DNA of 64,000 nt, taken from positions 1,798,001 through 1,862,000 of the forward strand of contig OZ245718.1 of assembly GCA_965227045.1 (NCBI GenBank), given 5' to 3'. Below the pieces are notes generated by a model. The model was given only the letters and a program-made list of their open reading frames with translations, did no database searches and was not told where the DNA came from. Each line of letters starts with the position of its first letter. Position 1 is the stretch's first letter. The stretch is from UBA10649 sp965227045 (lineage in GTDB: Bacteria; Actinomycetota; Actinomycetes; S36-B12). Both the position numbers and the translations under genes were made by a program. Of this stretch, positions 7,216 through 14,969 are shown in pieces.

Positions 7216-9746
7216 AGCAGTGCCAACGGCACGGACACGACCATCGTCAGGCCACCCCCGGGAGTGTCCTCAGCCTCGAGCGTCGCACCGACGGCCTCGG
7301 TGAGGCCGCGCGCGACCGCTAGCCCGAGCCCCACTCCCGAGCCGGCGGGCACATCGCCCAGCCGCTGGAACGGCTTGAACATCGTCTCGCGATCCTCGGC
7401 CGCGACGCCAGGACCTCGGTCGATGACCCGGATCTGCAACATGCGGCCAGGAACCACGGCTGCCGAGAGTCGAACGGGACGATCCCCCGGCGAGTAGCGG
7501 ACCGCGTTCTCCACCAGGTTGGCCACGGCGCGCTCGAGCAGGCCGGCATCAGTCAGGACCAACGGCAGGTCATCGTCAGTCTCGTCTTCCACCGCCAGTT
7601 CGGGGACGCCGCGGAGCGCCTGCTGGATGATCTCGTCGACCGACACGGGCTCAAGTATCGGCCGGACGGCACCGGTCTGGATGCGGCTCAGGTCCAGCAG
7701 ATTCGACAACAGCGAGTCGAGTCGATCGGCCGACTCCTCCGCACTCTCCAGCAACGCGGCCCGGTCCGACTCATCGAGCTGGATCGTGTCATCGCGCAGC
7801 GTGGAGATCGAGGCCTTGATTCCTGCGAGCGGGGTGCGCAGATCATGCGAGACCGCTGCCAGCAGGGCCGTGCGAACGGCGTCCGACTCTCGCAGCCGCG
7901 TTGCATCGGCAGCACGTGCGGACAGTCGATTTCGCTCGAGGACTGCTGCGGCCTGCGCCGCAAACGCATCGAGCATTCGCCTGTCGGACGCAGGCAACGG
8001 TGCACCCGAGAGCGCCATGACGAGACCCGGGCCCGCATCGACGGCGACGTCTGCCGCATCCACCGACGACGGCGGCACCTCGCCTGATACTTCGACCACG
8101 CGGTACTCACGACCGTCTGCCGTCTCCTCGAACAGTGCGGCGCTGCGCATGCCGAACGTCTCGCACGCCTGCTCGAGCAGCGCGCGAACCCCGTTGCCGC
8201 GACCGAGCACGCCCACCGACAGCGACGCGAGCACGTTGGACTCTGCGCGTCGCTGCGCCGCCTCCTGTGCACGGGCTGCACTTCGATCCACGATAGTCGC
8301 GACGACGGACCCGACGATGATGAAGGCGAGGATCGCGAAGACGTTCTCCGGCTCCGAGATCGTGAGAGTGCCCACGGGCGACACGAAGAAGAAGTTGGCG
8401 AAGACGCCTGCGATCACTGCGGTCACCACCGCCGGTAAGAGCCCGCCGACCAGCGACACCGCGACCACGCCGAGCACGTAGGTGAGCAGAACCGTCGACA
8501 GGCTCAGCGAGTCGCGGAACGGCACGAGCGCGAGCGTGAGAAGTACGGGGATTACCGGGGTCAGCGCCCACGCCCACAGCCGTCGCGATCCTGCCGGTCG
8601 TCTCCTGCGCGTCGTGGCACGAAGACCACCCGCGGCCTCATGACTGACGACGTGCACGTCGATGTCACCCGACTCCCGCACGATGAGGTCTGCGGTGCTC
8701 GGCCGAAGCGCGGTGTGGATGCGTCCGCGCCGCGATGCGCCGACGACCACCTGCGTTCCGTTGACGGAGCGGGCAAACTCCAGGACGGAGGCCGCGACGT
8801 CCTCGCCGACCACTGTGTGGAACGTCCCACCCAGGTCCTCTGTGAGCTGCCGGAGTCGAGCAACGTCGTCGGGGCGCGCGCCGACGCTGCCATCGCCCCG
8901 AACCACATGCACGCCCACGAGAGCGCGGCCCGCGCTGCGACCGGAGATCAGCGAGCCCCGCCGCAGCAGTGTCTCCCCCTCGACGCCTCCGGTGAGCGCC
9001 ACGACGATTCGGGTCCGCGCTGCCCAGGTCTCCTGGATTCCGTGATCGGCTCGGTATCGCTCGAGACCCTCGTCGACGCGGTCTGCTACCCACAGCAGCG
9101 CAAGTTCCCGCAATGCGGTGAGGTTGCCCACTCGGAAGTAGTTACCCAGCGCCGCATCGACCTTCTCAGGTGCGTAGACGTTCCCGTGCGCGAGCCTGCG
9201 ACGCAATGACTCCGGGCTCATGTCGACGAGTTCGATCTGATCAGCAGCTCGAACGACAGCGTCGGGGACAGTCTCGCGCTGCTTGACTCCGGTAATGGAC
9301 TCCACAACGTCGTTGAGCGATTCCAGATGCTGGATGTTCACGGTGGAGACCACATCGATGCCGGTCTCGAGCAGCTCGTCGATGTCCTGCCATCGCTTCT
9401 CGTTGCGCGATCCCGGCACGTTCGTATGCGCCAGCTCGTCGACCAGGACCACCTGCGGTCGACGCGCCAGCAGCGCATCGATATCCATCTCCTCGAACTG
9501 CGCCCCGCGATACTCGCGTGCGACGCGGGGCACGACATCGAGTCCGGCAAGCATCATCGCGGTGTGCGGCCGGCCGTGGGTCTCGACTACTCCGACAACG
9601 ACGTCAGTACCTCGCTCGATTCGCCGGTGCGCCTCGCCGAGCATCGCGTAGGTCTTGCCCACACCAGGGGCCGCGCCGAGGTAGATGCGCAGACGGCCAC
9701 GAGTCACGTCACCATTGTGGCCCGCGGCAACTCCGGACGCTGTCAC
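7212..9746 (-). CDS. kdpD: KdpD potassium-responsive sensor kinase
   Basis: This 844-residue protein has the full KdpD layout. It has an N-terminal KdpD domain with Walker A GAAPGVGKT (residues 24-32) and VLVDELAHTNVPGS, a UspA-like domain (about 245-365), a DUF4118 four-TM block (about 390-490), a GAF-like region, and a kinase core with phospho-acceptor His634 in SHDLRTP. ATPase motifs LVENAVRYSPGD and GVGLGLAVARG complete it. It senses low K+ and phosphorylates KdpE. It overlaps kdpC by 4 bases upstream and kdpE by 4 bases downstream, so the regulator and pump genes are one transcription unit. Confidence 0.96.
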   Translation of the reverse strand: MTASGVAAGHNGDVTRGRLRIYLGAAPGVGKTYAMLGEAHRRIERGTDVVVGVVETHGRPHTAMMLAGLDVVPRVAREYRGAQFEEMDIDALLARRPQVVLVDELAHTNVPGSRNEKRWQDIDELLETGIDVVSTVNIQHLESLNDVVESITGVKQRETVPDAVVRAADQIELVDMSPESLRRRLAHGNVYAPEKVDAALGNYFRVGNLTALRELALLWVADRVDEGLERYRADHGIQETWAARTRIVVALTGGVEGETLLRRGSLISGRSAGRALVGVHVVRGDGSVGARPDDVARLRQLTEDLGGTFHTVVGEDVAASVLEFARSVNGTQVVVGASRRGRIHTALRPSTADLIVRESGDIDVHVVSHEAAGGLRATTRRRRPAGSRRLWAWALTPVIPVLLTLALVPFRDSLSLSTVLLTYVLGVVAVSLVGGLLPAVVTAVIAGVFANFFFVSPVGTLTISEPENVFAILAFIIVGSVVATIVDRSAARAQEAAQRRAESNVLASLSVGVLGRGNGVRALLEQACETFGMRSAALFEETADGREYRVVEVSGEVPPSSVDAADVAVDAGPGLVMALSGAPLPASDRRMLDAFAAQAAAVLERNRLSARAADATRLRESDAVRTALLAAVSHDLRTPLAGIKASISTLRDDTIQLDESDRAALLESAEESADRLDSLLSNLLDLSRIQTGAVRPILEPVSVDEIIQQALRGVPELAVEDETDDDLPLVLTDAGLLERAVANLVENAVRYSPGDRPVRLSAAVVPGRMLQIRVIDRGPGVAAEDRETMFKPFQRLGDVPAGSGVGLGLAVARGLTEAVGATLEAEDTPGGGLTMVVSVPLALL

Positions 9747-10321
9747 CCCAGATTCTCCAGGGCGATATTGAGTTGCAGCACATTGACTCGTGGCTCGCCA
9801 ATGAATCCGAGCGTCCGACCCTGAACCATGCTCTCGACGAGCGCGCTGACTGCTGCGGGATCAAGTCCGCGCGCGGTAGCGACGCGTGCCGCCTGCTGCC
9901 TGGCGTACTCCGGGCTGATGTCCGGGTCGAGGCCGCTTCCGCTAGCCGTCACCGCGTCGGCGGGAACTGCGTCGGGAGCAACACCGTTCGCCACGGCCGC
10001 CGCAGCCTGTCGCTCGACGACAGCAGAGACGAGATCGGGATTGTTCGGTCCCAGGTTCGAACCGCTGCTGCTGAGCGCGTCGTAGCCCGCGCCAGCGGCC
10101 GAAGGCCGCGGCTGGAACCACTGGTCGCCGTCGAATGCCTGACCGATCAGTGACGAGCCGACTACGGCGCCGCTCGCGTCGCTGACGTAGGAGCCGTTGC
10201 TGGCACTCGGGATGATCCGACCAACCGCGAACACCGCGAGCGGATAGATCACCCCAAGGACCACGGTCATGACAATGAGCAGGCGGACACTGATCCAGGC
10301 CTGACGCATGGTGAGGTTCAT
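9743..10321 (-). CDS. kdpC: KdpC subunit of the potassium-transporting P-type ATPase
   Basis: This is a 192-residue protein from the ATG at 10321 (6 bases past the kdpB stop). It has a single N-terminal TM segment (WISVRLLIVMTVVLGVIYPLAVF), and an extracytoplasmic part with the family motifs SLIGQAF, FQPRPSA, GSNLGPNNP and DAVTASGSGLDPDISPEYA. KdpC stabilises the KdpA-KdpB complex and raises potassium affinity. Length matches the family (about 190). Confidence 0.96.
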   Translation of the reverse strand: MNLTMRQAWISVRLLIVMTVVLGVIYPLAVFAVGRIIPSASNGSYVSDASGAVVGSSLIGQAFDGDQWFQPRPSAAGAGYDALSSSGSNLGPNNPDLVSAVVERQAAAAVANGVAPDAVPADAVTASGSGLDPDISPEYARQQAARVATARGLDPAAVSALVESMVQGRTLGFIGEPRVNVLQLNIALENLG

Positions 10322-10326
10322 GGCGG

Positions 10327-12381
10327 TTACCCGATTCCTGGGATAGGTGAGATGAGAAGGTCGATGAGCTTGATGCCGATGAACGGCACGATGATGCCGC
10401 CAAGGCCGTAGATCCACAGGTTGCGGCTGAGGAGCTTGGACGCACTGGCAGGGGTGTACCGCACTCCCCTCAGCGCGAGCGGGATCAACGCAACGATGAC
10501 GAGCGCGTTGAAGATCACCGCGGCAAGAATCGCCGACTGAGGACTGGACAACCGCATGATGTTCAGCGCCTCAAGTTGGGGGAACGCGAGGATGAACATC
10601 GCCGGGATGATCGCGAAGTACTTCGCGATGTCATTGGCCACTGAGAAGGTCGTCAGCGCCCCGCGAGTGATGAGGAGCTGCTTGCCGATCTCGACGATAT
10701 CGATGAGCTTCGTCGGATTTGAATCGAGATCGACCATGTTGCCGGCCTCCTTCGCCGCCGACGTGCCGGTGTTCATGGCCACTCCAACGTCGGCCTGAGC
10801 AAGGGCTGGCGCATCGTTGGTGCCGTCGCCGGTCATCGCGACGAGCCGGCCCCCCTCCTGCTCTCGCTTGATGAGTGCCATCTTGTCCTCCGGAGTCGCC
10901 TCGGCGAGGAAGTCATCCACGCCCGCCTCCTCCGCAATGGCCTTCGCGGTCATCGGGTTGTCACCGGTGATCATCACCGTCCGGATACCCATGCGGCGCA
11001 GCTCGTCGAACCTCTCGCGGATGCCGGCTTTCACGACGTCCTTCAGGTGCACGACACCGAGAACTTCGGTCCCTTCCGCCACCACAAGTGGAGTGCCGCC
11101 CGCTGATGAGATCGCATCGACGGTCGTGGTCACTTCTGTCGGTGTCCTGCCTCCGATGGAAGCGATATAGGTGAGCACCGAGCCCGCCGCGCCCTTGCGG
11201 ACACTGCGCCCGTCGACATCCACTCCACTCATGCGCGTTTGCGCGGTGAAAGGAACCCACGTCGCGTGCAGGAGAGTGCCCTCTTCGCGCGCCCTCATGC
11301 CGTATCGCTCCTTGCACAGCACCACGATCGAGCGGCCTTCGGGCGTCTCGTCGGCAAGGCTGCTCAACTGAGCTGCGTCCGCCAGTTGCTCGATAGTCAC
11401 GCCAGGGGCAGGAAGCAACTCGACCGCCTGCCGGTTTCCCAGCGTGATCGTTCCGGTCTTGTCCAGCAGGAGCGTGGATACGTCACCTGCCGCCTCCACG
11501 GCTCGGCCCGACATGGCGAGCACGTTCTTCTGCACCAACCGGTCCATACCTGCGATGCCGATCGCGGAGAGCAGCGCACCGATCGTGGTCGGAATCAGGC
11601 AGACCAAGAGTGCGACGAGAACGATCACGCTCTGTGCTGCGCCCGAGTAGTCGGCGAGCGGCTGCAACGTCATCACGACGAGGAGGAACACAATCGTCAG
11701 TGACGACAGCAGGATGTTGAGGGCCACCTCGTTTGGTGTCTTCTGCCGGCTGGCCCCCTCGACGAGCGCGATCATCCGGTCGATGAACGTGTGCCCGGGT
11801 GCGGCTGTGATCTTGATGACGATGCGATCGGACAGGACCTTCGTTCCGCCGGTCACCGCGCTGCGGTCACCTCCGCTTTCGCGGATTACCGGTGCAGACT
11901 CGCCAGTGATCGCTGACTCGTCGACACTCGCGACTCCATCGACAACGTCGCCGTCGCCCGGGATCACGTCGCCTGCCTCGCAGACGACGAGGTCGCCAAG
12001 CTTGAGAGTGGTCGCAGAGATGAGCGTCTCGGTCCCGTCCTCGCCAAGCAGTCGCGCCATCGAGTCACGGCGGGTCGCACGGAGGGTTGCAGCCTGGGCA
12101 CGGCCCCGACCTTCGGCCACGGCTTCCGCGAGGTTCGCGAAGATGACTGTGAGCCACAGCCATACGGTGATCGACCAGGCAAAGACGCTCGGTTCGACGA
12201 TGGCCGCGAGGGTGGTCAGCAGTGCGCCGATCATCACCACGAACATCACCGGTTGACGCCACATCAGCCGAGGGTCGAGCTTGCGCAATGCCTCCGGCAG
12301 CGAGACGAGCAGTGATCGCGGCTGGAAGACGCCCGATCCGACTCTTGCGTGCGGCGTGGCCTCGGGGGTGGTGGTGGTCAT
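10327..12381 (-). CDS. kdpB: KdpB catalytic subunit of the potassium-transporting P-type ATPase
   Basis: This is a 684-residue P-type ATPase from the ATG at 12381, overlapping kdpA by 4 bases. The phosphorylated Asp is residue 307 in LLLDKTGTITLG, the same number as in E. coli KdpB. Also visible are the actuator motif VDESAITGES, the hinge MVTGDN-equivalent VMITGDNPMTAKAIA, and MTGDGTNDAPALAQADVGVAM. It hydrolyses ATP to drive K+ uptake through KdpA. The reading frame stays open for another 790 bases upstream, but that extension lies entirely inside kdpA and has no KdpB-like sequence. Confidence 0.97.
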   Translation of the reverse strand: MTTTTPEATPHARVGSGVFQPRSLLVSLPEALRKLDPRLMWRQPVMFVVMIGALLTTLAAIVEPSVFAWSITVWLWLTVIFANLAEAVAEGRGRAQAATLRATRRDSMARLLGEDGTETLISATTLKLGDLVVCEAGDVIPGDGDVVDGVASVDESAITGESAPVIRESGGDRSAVTGGTKVLSDRIVIKITAAPGHTFIDRMIALVEGASRQKTPNEVALNILLSSLTIVFLLVVMTLQPLADYSGAAQSVIVLVALLVCLIPTTIGALLSAIGIAGMDRLVQKNVLAMSGRAVEAAGDVSTLLLDKTGTITLGNRQAVELLPAPGVTIEQLADAAQLSSLADETPEGRSIVVLCKERYGMRAREEGTLLHATWVPFTAQTRMSGVDVDGRSVRKGAAGSVLTYIASIGGRTPTEVTTTVDAISSAGGTPLVVAEGTEVLGVVHLKDVVKAGIRERFDELRRMGIRTVMITGDNPMTAKAIAEEAGVDDFLAEATPEDKMALIKREQEGGRLVAMTGDGTNDAPALAQADVGVAMNTGTSAAKEAGNMVDLDSNPTKLIDIVEIGKQLLITRGALTTFSVANDIAKYFAIIPAMFILAFPQLEALNIMRLSSPQSAILAAVIFNALVIVALIPLALRGVRYTPASASKLLSRNLWIYGLGGIIVPFIGIKLIDLLISPIPGIG

Positions 12382-14039
12382 GACAGTCCTTCCGCGATAG
12401 GTCCAAGCGCGAGGGCAGGTACGAAGGTGAGCCCGGCAACGATGACCACCACGCCGACGACCAGGACGACGAACAGCGGTCGATGGGTCGGCAGGGTTCC
12501 GGCGGACTCGGGGACCTTGCCCTGCTGAGCCAAGGATCCGGCCAGGGCGAGCACAAGGCAGATCGGCACGAGCCGCCCGAGGAACATCGCTACCGCGAGC
12601 GCGACGTTGTAGAAGTCGGTATTCGCGCCGAGGCCGCCGAATGCCGATCCGTTGTTGTTGGCCGCAGACGCGAAGGCGTAGAACACCTCCGAGAGCCCGT
12701 GCGAACCGGTGTTGAAGATCGACGCCCGCCCCGTCTCGGTGGCCATGGCGGCCCCCAGTCCGAGCAGCACCAGTGCTGGCGTGAACAGGATGTAGAGGGA
12801 GACGAGCTTCATCTCCCGCGCGCGGATCTTCTTGCCGAGGTACTCGGGTGTGCGCCCGACCATGAGCCCGGCGATGAACACAGCGACGATGGCGGCGATG
12901 AGGATGCCGTACAGGCCAGAGCCCGTTCCGCCCGGCGACACCTCCCCCAGCGTCATGTTGAAGATCGTCAGGCCTCCGCCGTAGGGAGTCAGCGAGTCGT
13001 GCATCGCGTTGACCGCGCCTGTTGACGTGCCCGTCGTCGCTGATGCGAATACGGCTGACATCGGCACGCCGAAGCGCACCTCCTTGCCCTCCATTGCCGA
13101 GCCGGCGAGCTGAAGGGCGGTGCCGCCGTGGTTGACCTCCGCCCAGACAAGCAGGGCGGTGATCGATCCCCACAGCGTGACCATCGCGGCAAGGACCGCG
13201 TAGCCCTGACGGACATCGCCGACAAGACGGCCGAAGGTGCGGGTCAGGCTGAACGGGATCACGAGGAGCAGGAAGATCTCGATGAGGTTCGTGACCCCGG
13301 TGGGGTTCTCGAACGGGTGCGCGGAATTTGCGTTGAAGAACCCGCCGCCGTTCGTGCCGAGCTCCTTGATCGCCTCCTGGCTTGCCACCGGGCCGCCGGG
13401 GATCGTTTGCGTCCCACCCGTCAGCGTCGTGATCGTGGTGTCGCCGCCGAAGTTCTGGATGACCCCGAGCAAGAGCAGCACGATCGCCGCGATGACCGCG
13501 ATCGGGAGCAGTATCCGCAGGACGATCCTCGTGAGATCGACCCAGAAGTTGCCGAGTCGGTCCGTGTTGCGACGGGCAAGGCCGCGGATCAGTGCGACGG
13601 CCACCGCGATGCCAACTGCTGCGGACATAAAGTTCTGAACCGCCAGGCCCGCCATCTGCGCCGTGTAGCCGAGTGCGGCCTCGCCCGAGTACGACTGCCA
13701 GTTGGTGTTGGTGACGAAACTGACCGCAGTGTTCAGTGACTGCAACGACGGCATCCCCTCTCTGCCCAAGGAGTACGGCAGATAGGCCTGCAGCCGCAGG
13801 AGCGCGAACAAGATGACGACGGAGACGATCGAGAATGCGAGCACGGACCGCAGGTAGATGGTCCAGCGCTGGTCAGCAGACGCGTCGACACCGATGACGC
13901 GGTAGATGCCCCGCTCGACCTTCGAGTGCCGGGGCGACTCGAGGACGCGCGCCATGTAATCGCCGAGTGGCCGGTACACGACCGCAAGAGCGACGACGAG
14001 GAGGGCGACCTGGAGCACGGCAGCGACTGTGGGATTCAT
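12378..14039 (-). CDS. kdpA: KdpA potassium-binding channel-like subunit
   Basis: This 553-residue polytopic protein starts at the ATG at 14039. Four selectivity-filter-like P-loops are expected in the family; visible ones include FVTNTNWQSYSGE, ELGTNGGGFFNANSAHPFENPT and ASANNNGSAFGGLGANTDF. KdpA binds and translocates K+ in the KdpFABC pump. It begins 7 bases after the kdpF stop and overlaps kdpB by 4 bases. Length fits the family (about 550-560). Confidence 0.97.
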   Translation of the reverse strand: MNPTVAAVLQVALLVVALAVVYRPLGDYMARVLESPRHSKVERGIYRVIGVDASADQRWTIYLRSVLAFSIVSVVILFALLRLQAYLPYSLGREGMPSLQSLNTAVSFVTNTNWQSYSGEAALGYTAQMAGLAVQNFMSAAVGIAVAVALIRGLARRNTDRLGNFWVDLTRIVLRILLPIAVIAAIVLLLLGVIQNFGGDTTITTLTGGTQTIPGGPVASQEAIKELGTNGGGFFNANSAHPFENPTGVTNLIEIFLLLVIPFSLTRTFGRLVGDVRQGYAVLAAMVTLWGSITALLVWAEVNHGGTALQLAGSAMEGKEVRFGVPMSAVFASATTGTSTGAVNAMHDSLTPYGGGLTIFNMTLGEVSPGGTGSGLYGILIAAIVAVFIAGLMVGRTPEYLGKKIRAREMKLVSLYILFTPALVLLGLGAAMATETGRASIFNTGSHGLSEVFYAFASAANNNGSAFGGLGANTDFYNVALAVAMFLGRLVPICLVLALAGSLAQQGKVPESAGTLPTHRPLFVVLVVGVVVIVAGLTFVPALALGPIAEGLS

Positions 14040-14046
14040 CGCCGCC

Positions 14047-14136
14047 TCAGAACTTCTCGGCGCGCACGAGCGACACCACGAGATAGACGAGCACCGCGGC
14101 ACCGACGATCAGGGCCAGCGGCCCCAGCCACGTCAC
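14047..14136 (-). CDS. kdpF: KdpF small membrane subunit
   Basis: This is a 29-residue single-TM peptide from a GTG at 14136. A hydrophobic helix (WLGPLALIVGAAVLVYLVVSLV) is followed by RAEKF, which matches the 'RPEKF' C-terminus typical of KdpF. KdpF sits in the KdpFABC complex and stabilises it. The GTG overlaps the stop of the preceding micropeptide (GTGA, 14133-14136), and kdpA follows after 7 bases. It is too short for most automatic callers. Confidence 0.9.
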   Translation of the reverse strand: MTWLGPLALIVGAAVLVYLVVSLVRAEKF

Positions 14137-14216
14137 AGCTTCTCCAACGAGAACGCGACGGTCAGCACGATGACTGCCAGCGCGACGATGACGCCGATGG
14201 CAGCGAGATCAGCCAT
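14133..14216 (-). CDS. 27-residue membrane micropeptide at the head of kdpFABC
   Basis: From the ATG at 14216 the sequence encodes MADLAAIGVIVALAVIVLTV and seven more residues (AFSLEKL): one TM helix with a charged C-terminus. An excellent ribosome site, AGGAGG, lies about 8 bases upstream. The gene overlaps the upstream membrane protein gene by 8 bases and kdpF by 4 bases. Its layout (one helix, terminal 'EKL') echoes KdpF (terminal 'EKF'), so it may be a KdpF-like second small subunit or a coupling peptide that carries ribosomes into the weak kdpF GTG. Many actinobacterial kdp operons seem to have a similar short ORF here, but I know of no function. Confidence 0.72.
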   Translation of the reverse strand: MADLAAIGVIVALAVIVLTVAFSLEKL

Positions 14217-14580
14217 GGATTCTTCCTCCTGGGATAGCGCGCGAACGATGCGCGTGATGTGGGCGATGCACGACAGACGCCGAAAGTGCGAGCGAGACCA
14301 GCGCGAGCAGGAGCAGGGCGTCGATCTCCCCGTCCCATGTGAGTGCGCCCTCCTGTCCGAAGACGAAGCCGCTGACGAACAGGAAGGCGACGAGCCCGAC
14401 CGTGACGGCCGCCCCCGGTGTGGACCACCACGAGATAACGGCCACGGCGGCGGCGATCACGGCGATCTCGGTGGTCGTGCCAAGCGGAGCGACGGAGAAG
14501 AGCGCCGCGAGGACGAGGAGCACGGCGAAGGCCGAGCCCATCGCCACCGAGAAGGACAGCCTTCGTCGTTCGAACGTCAT
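14209..14580 (-). CDS. Small membrane protein, first gene of the kdp operon
   Basis: This 123-residue protein has about four TM segments and a histidine/arginine-rich tail (HRPHHAHRSRA). No family is recognised. It begins 51 bases from the first GCGTAAGG repeat in the promoter region and its end overlaps the kdp micropeptide by 8 bases, so it is transcribed with the pump. The segment resembles short DUF4118-like or generic four-helix bundles, but the match is too weak to name. An inferred role in potassium homeostasis rests only on operon position. Confidence 0.65.
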   Translation of the reverse strand: MTFERRRLSFSVAMGSAFAVLLVLAALFSVAPLGTTTEIAVIAAAVAVISWWSTPGAAVTVGLVAFLFVSGFVFGQEGALTWDGEIDALLLLALVSLALSASVVHRPHHAHRSRAIPGGRIHG

Positions 14581-14630
14581 GAATCAATCAGACACCTGCG
14601 GCACCCGCCGTTGCTCACCTCTGACGGCCC

Positions 14631-14670
14631 CCTTACGCACGGGGCGGCGATCTTGTCGCGTTCCTTACGC
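14631..14670 (-). promoter_or_regulatory. Direct repeats upstream of kdp, candidate KdpE sites
   Basis: The octamer CCTTACGC occurs at 14631-14638 and 14663-14670; read toward the kdp operon it is GCGTAAGG twice, 32 bases apart (about three helical turns). OmpR-family regulators such as KdpE bind direct repeats on one face of DNA upstream of their promoter. The repeats lie 51 and 83 bases upstream of the first kdp-operon start codon. The assignment to KdpE is inference. Confidence 0.4.
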
Positions 14671-14732
14671 CCCCCGCCCGTCCCCGGGGCATGTAGGCGA
14701 GTTTGTCGATGGTTTTACTACTCAAACGAGCC

Positions 14733-14755
14733 ATTCCCCTCTTAATGCGGGGAAT
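14733..14755. promoter_or_regulatory. Perfect inverted repeat between the kdp and sulfur operons
   Basis: ATTCCCC (14733-14739) and GGGGAAT (14749-14755) form a perfect 7-base inverted repeat around an AT-rich 9-base spacer, in the AT-richest stretch of this divergent intergenic region. The repeat lies 58 bases upstream of the leader-peptide ATG of the sulfur operon, so it may be an operator for that promoter. The regulator is not known. Confidence 0.4.
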
Positions 14756-14813
14756 TCGCAAGTGGCGAGGGCGGCGTGGACGCCGTGTCGGCAAGTCGGG
14801 TACGGTCCCCCTC

Positions 14814-14891
14814 ATGAACGCGTCTTCGATGCTGCTCACCCGACGGGTGCACGTCGACCTCCAGCGCGTCTCATCGATGGTCTGTCTCTAG
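14814..14891 (+). CDS. Cysteine-type leader peptide of the sulfur/haem operon
   Basis: A 25-residue ORF from the ATG at 14814 encodes MNASSMLLTRRVHVDLQRVS followed by SMVCL. The core LTRR-x-H-x-DLxRVxxxxC, with Cys at the second-last position, is the signature of the actinobacterial 'putative leader peptide' family found before sulfur-assimilation and sulfur-transport genes. Such uORFs are thought to let ribosomes pausing at cysteine codons control downstream expression. It stops 78 bases before the sulfite reductase start. It is too short for normal gene callers. Family recognition is firm; the mechanism here is inferred. Confidence 0.85.
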   Translation: MNASSMLLTRRVHVDLQRVSSMVCL

Positions 14892-14969
14892 TCGACACCC
14901 GGTCCCTATGGACCACCCGCGACCCCTTCGTCGCATCCAGCCGACCAGATCAGACCGACAGGACTTCCC
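14892..14969 (+). promoter_or_regulatory. Leader region between uORF and sulfite reductase
   Basis: Immediately after the leader-peptide stop is a small perfect hairpin, GGTCC (14901-14905), loop CTAT, GGACC (14910-14914). The rest of the 78 bases is GC-rich with no clear U-run. This is the expected place for an attenuator or ribosome-site-masking structure that responds to translation of the leader peptide. I cannot fold competing structures by eye with confidence. Confidence 0.4.

Noticed and set aside
12382..13173. 790-base open extension upstream of kdpB in the same frame
   Set aside because: It lies inside kdpA in another frame, is arginine-rich with no KdpB-like sequence, and the ATG at 12381 gives the family length and places the phosphorylated Asp at 307.
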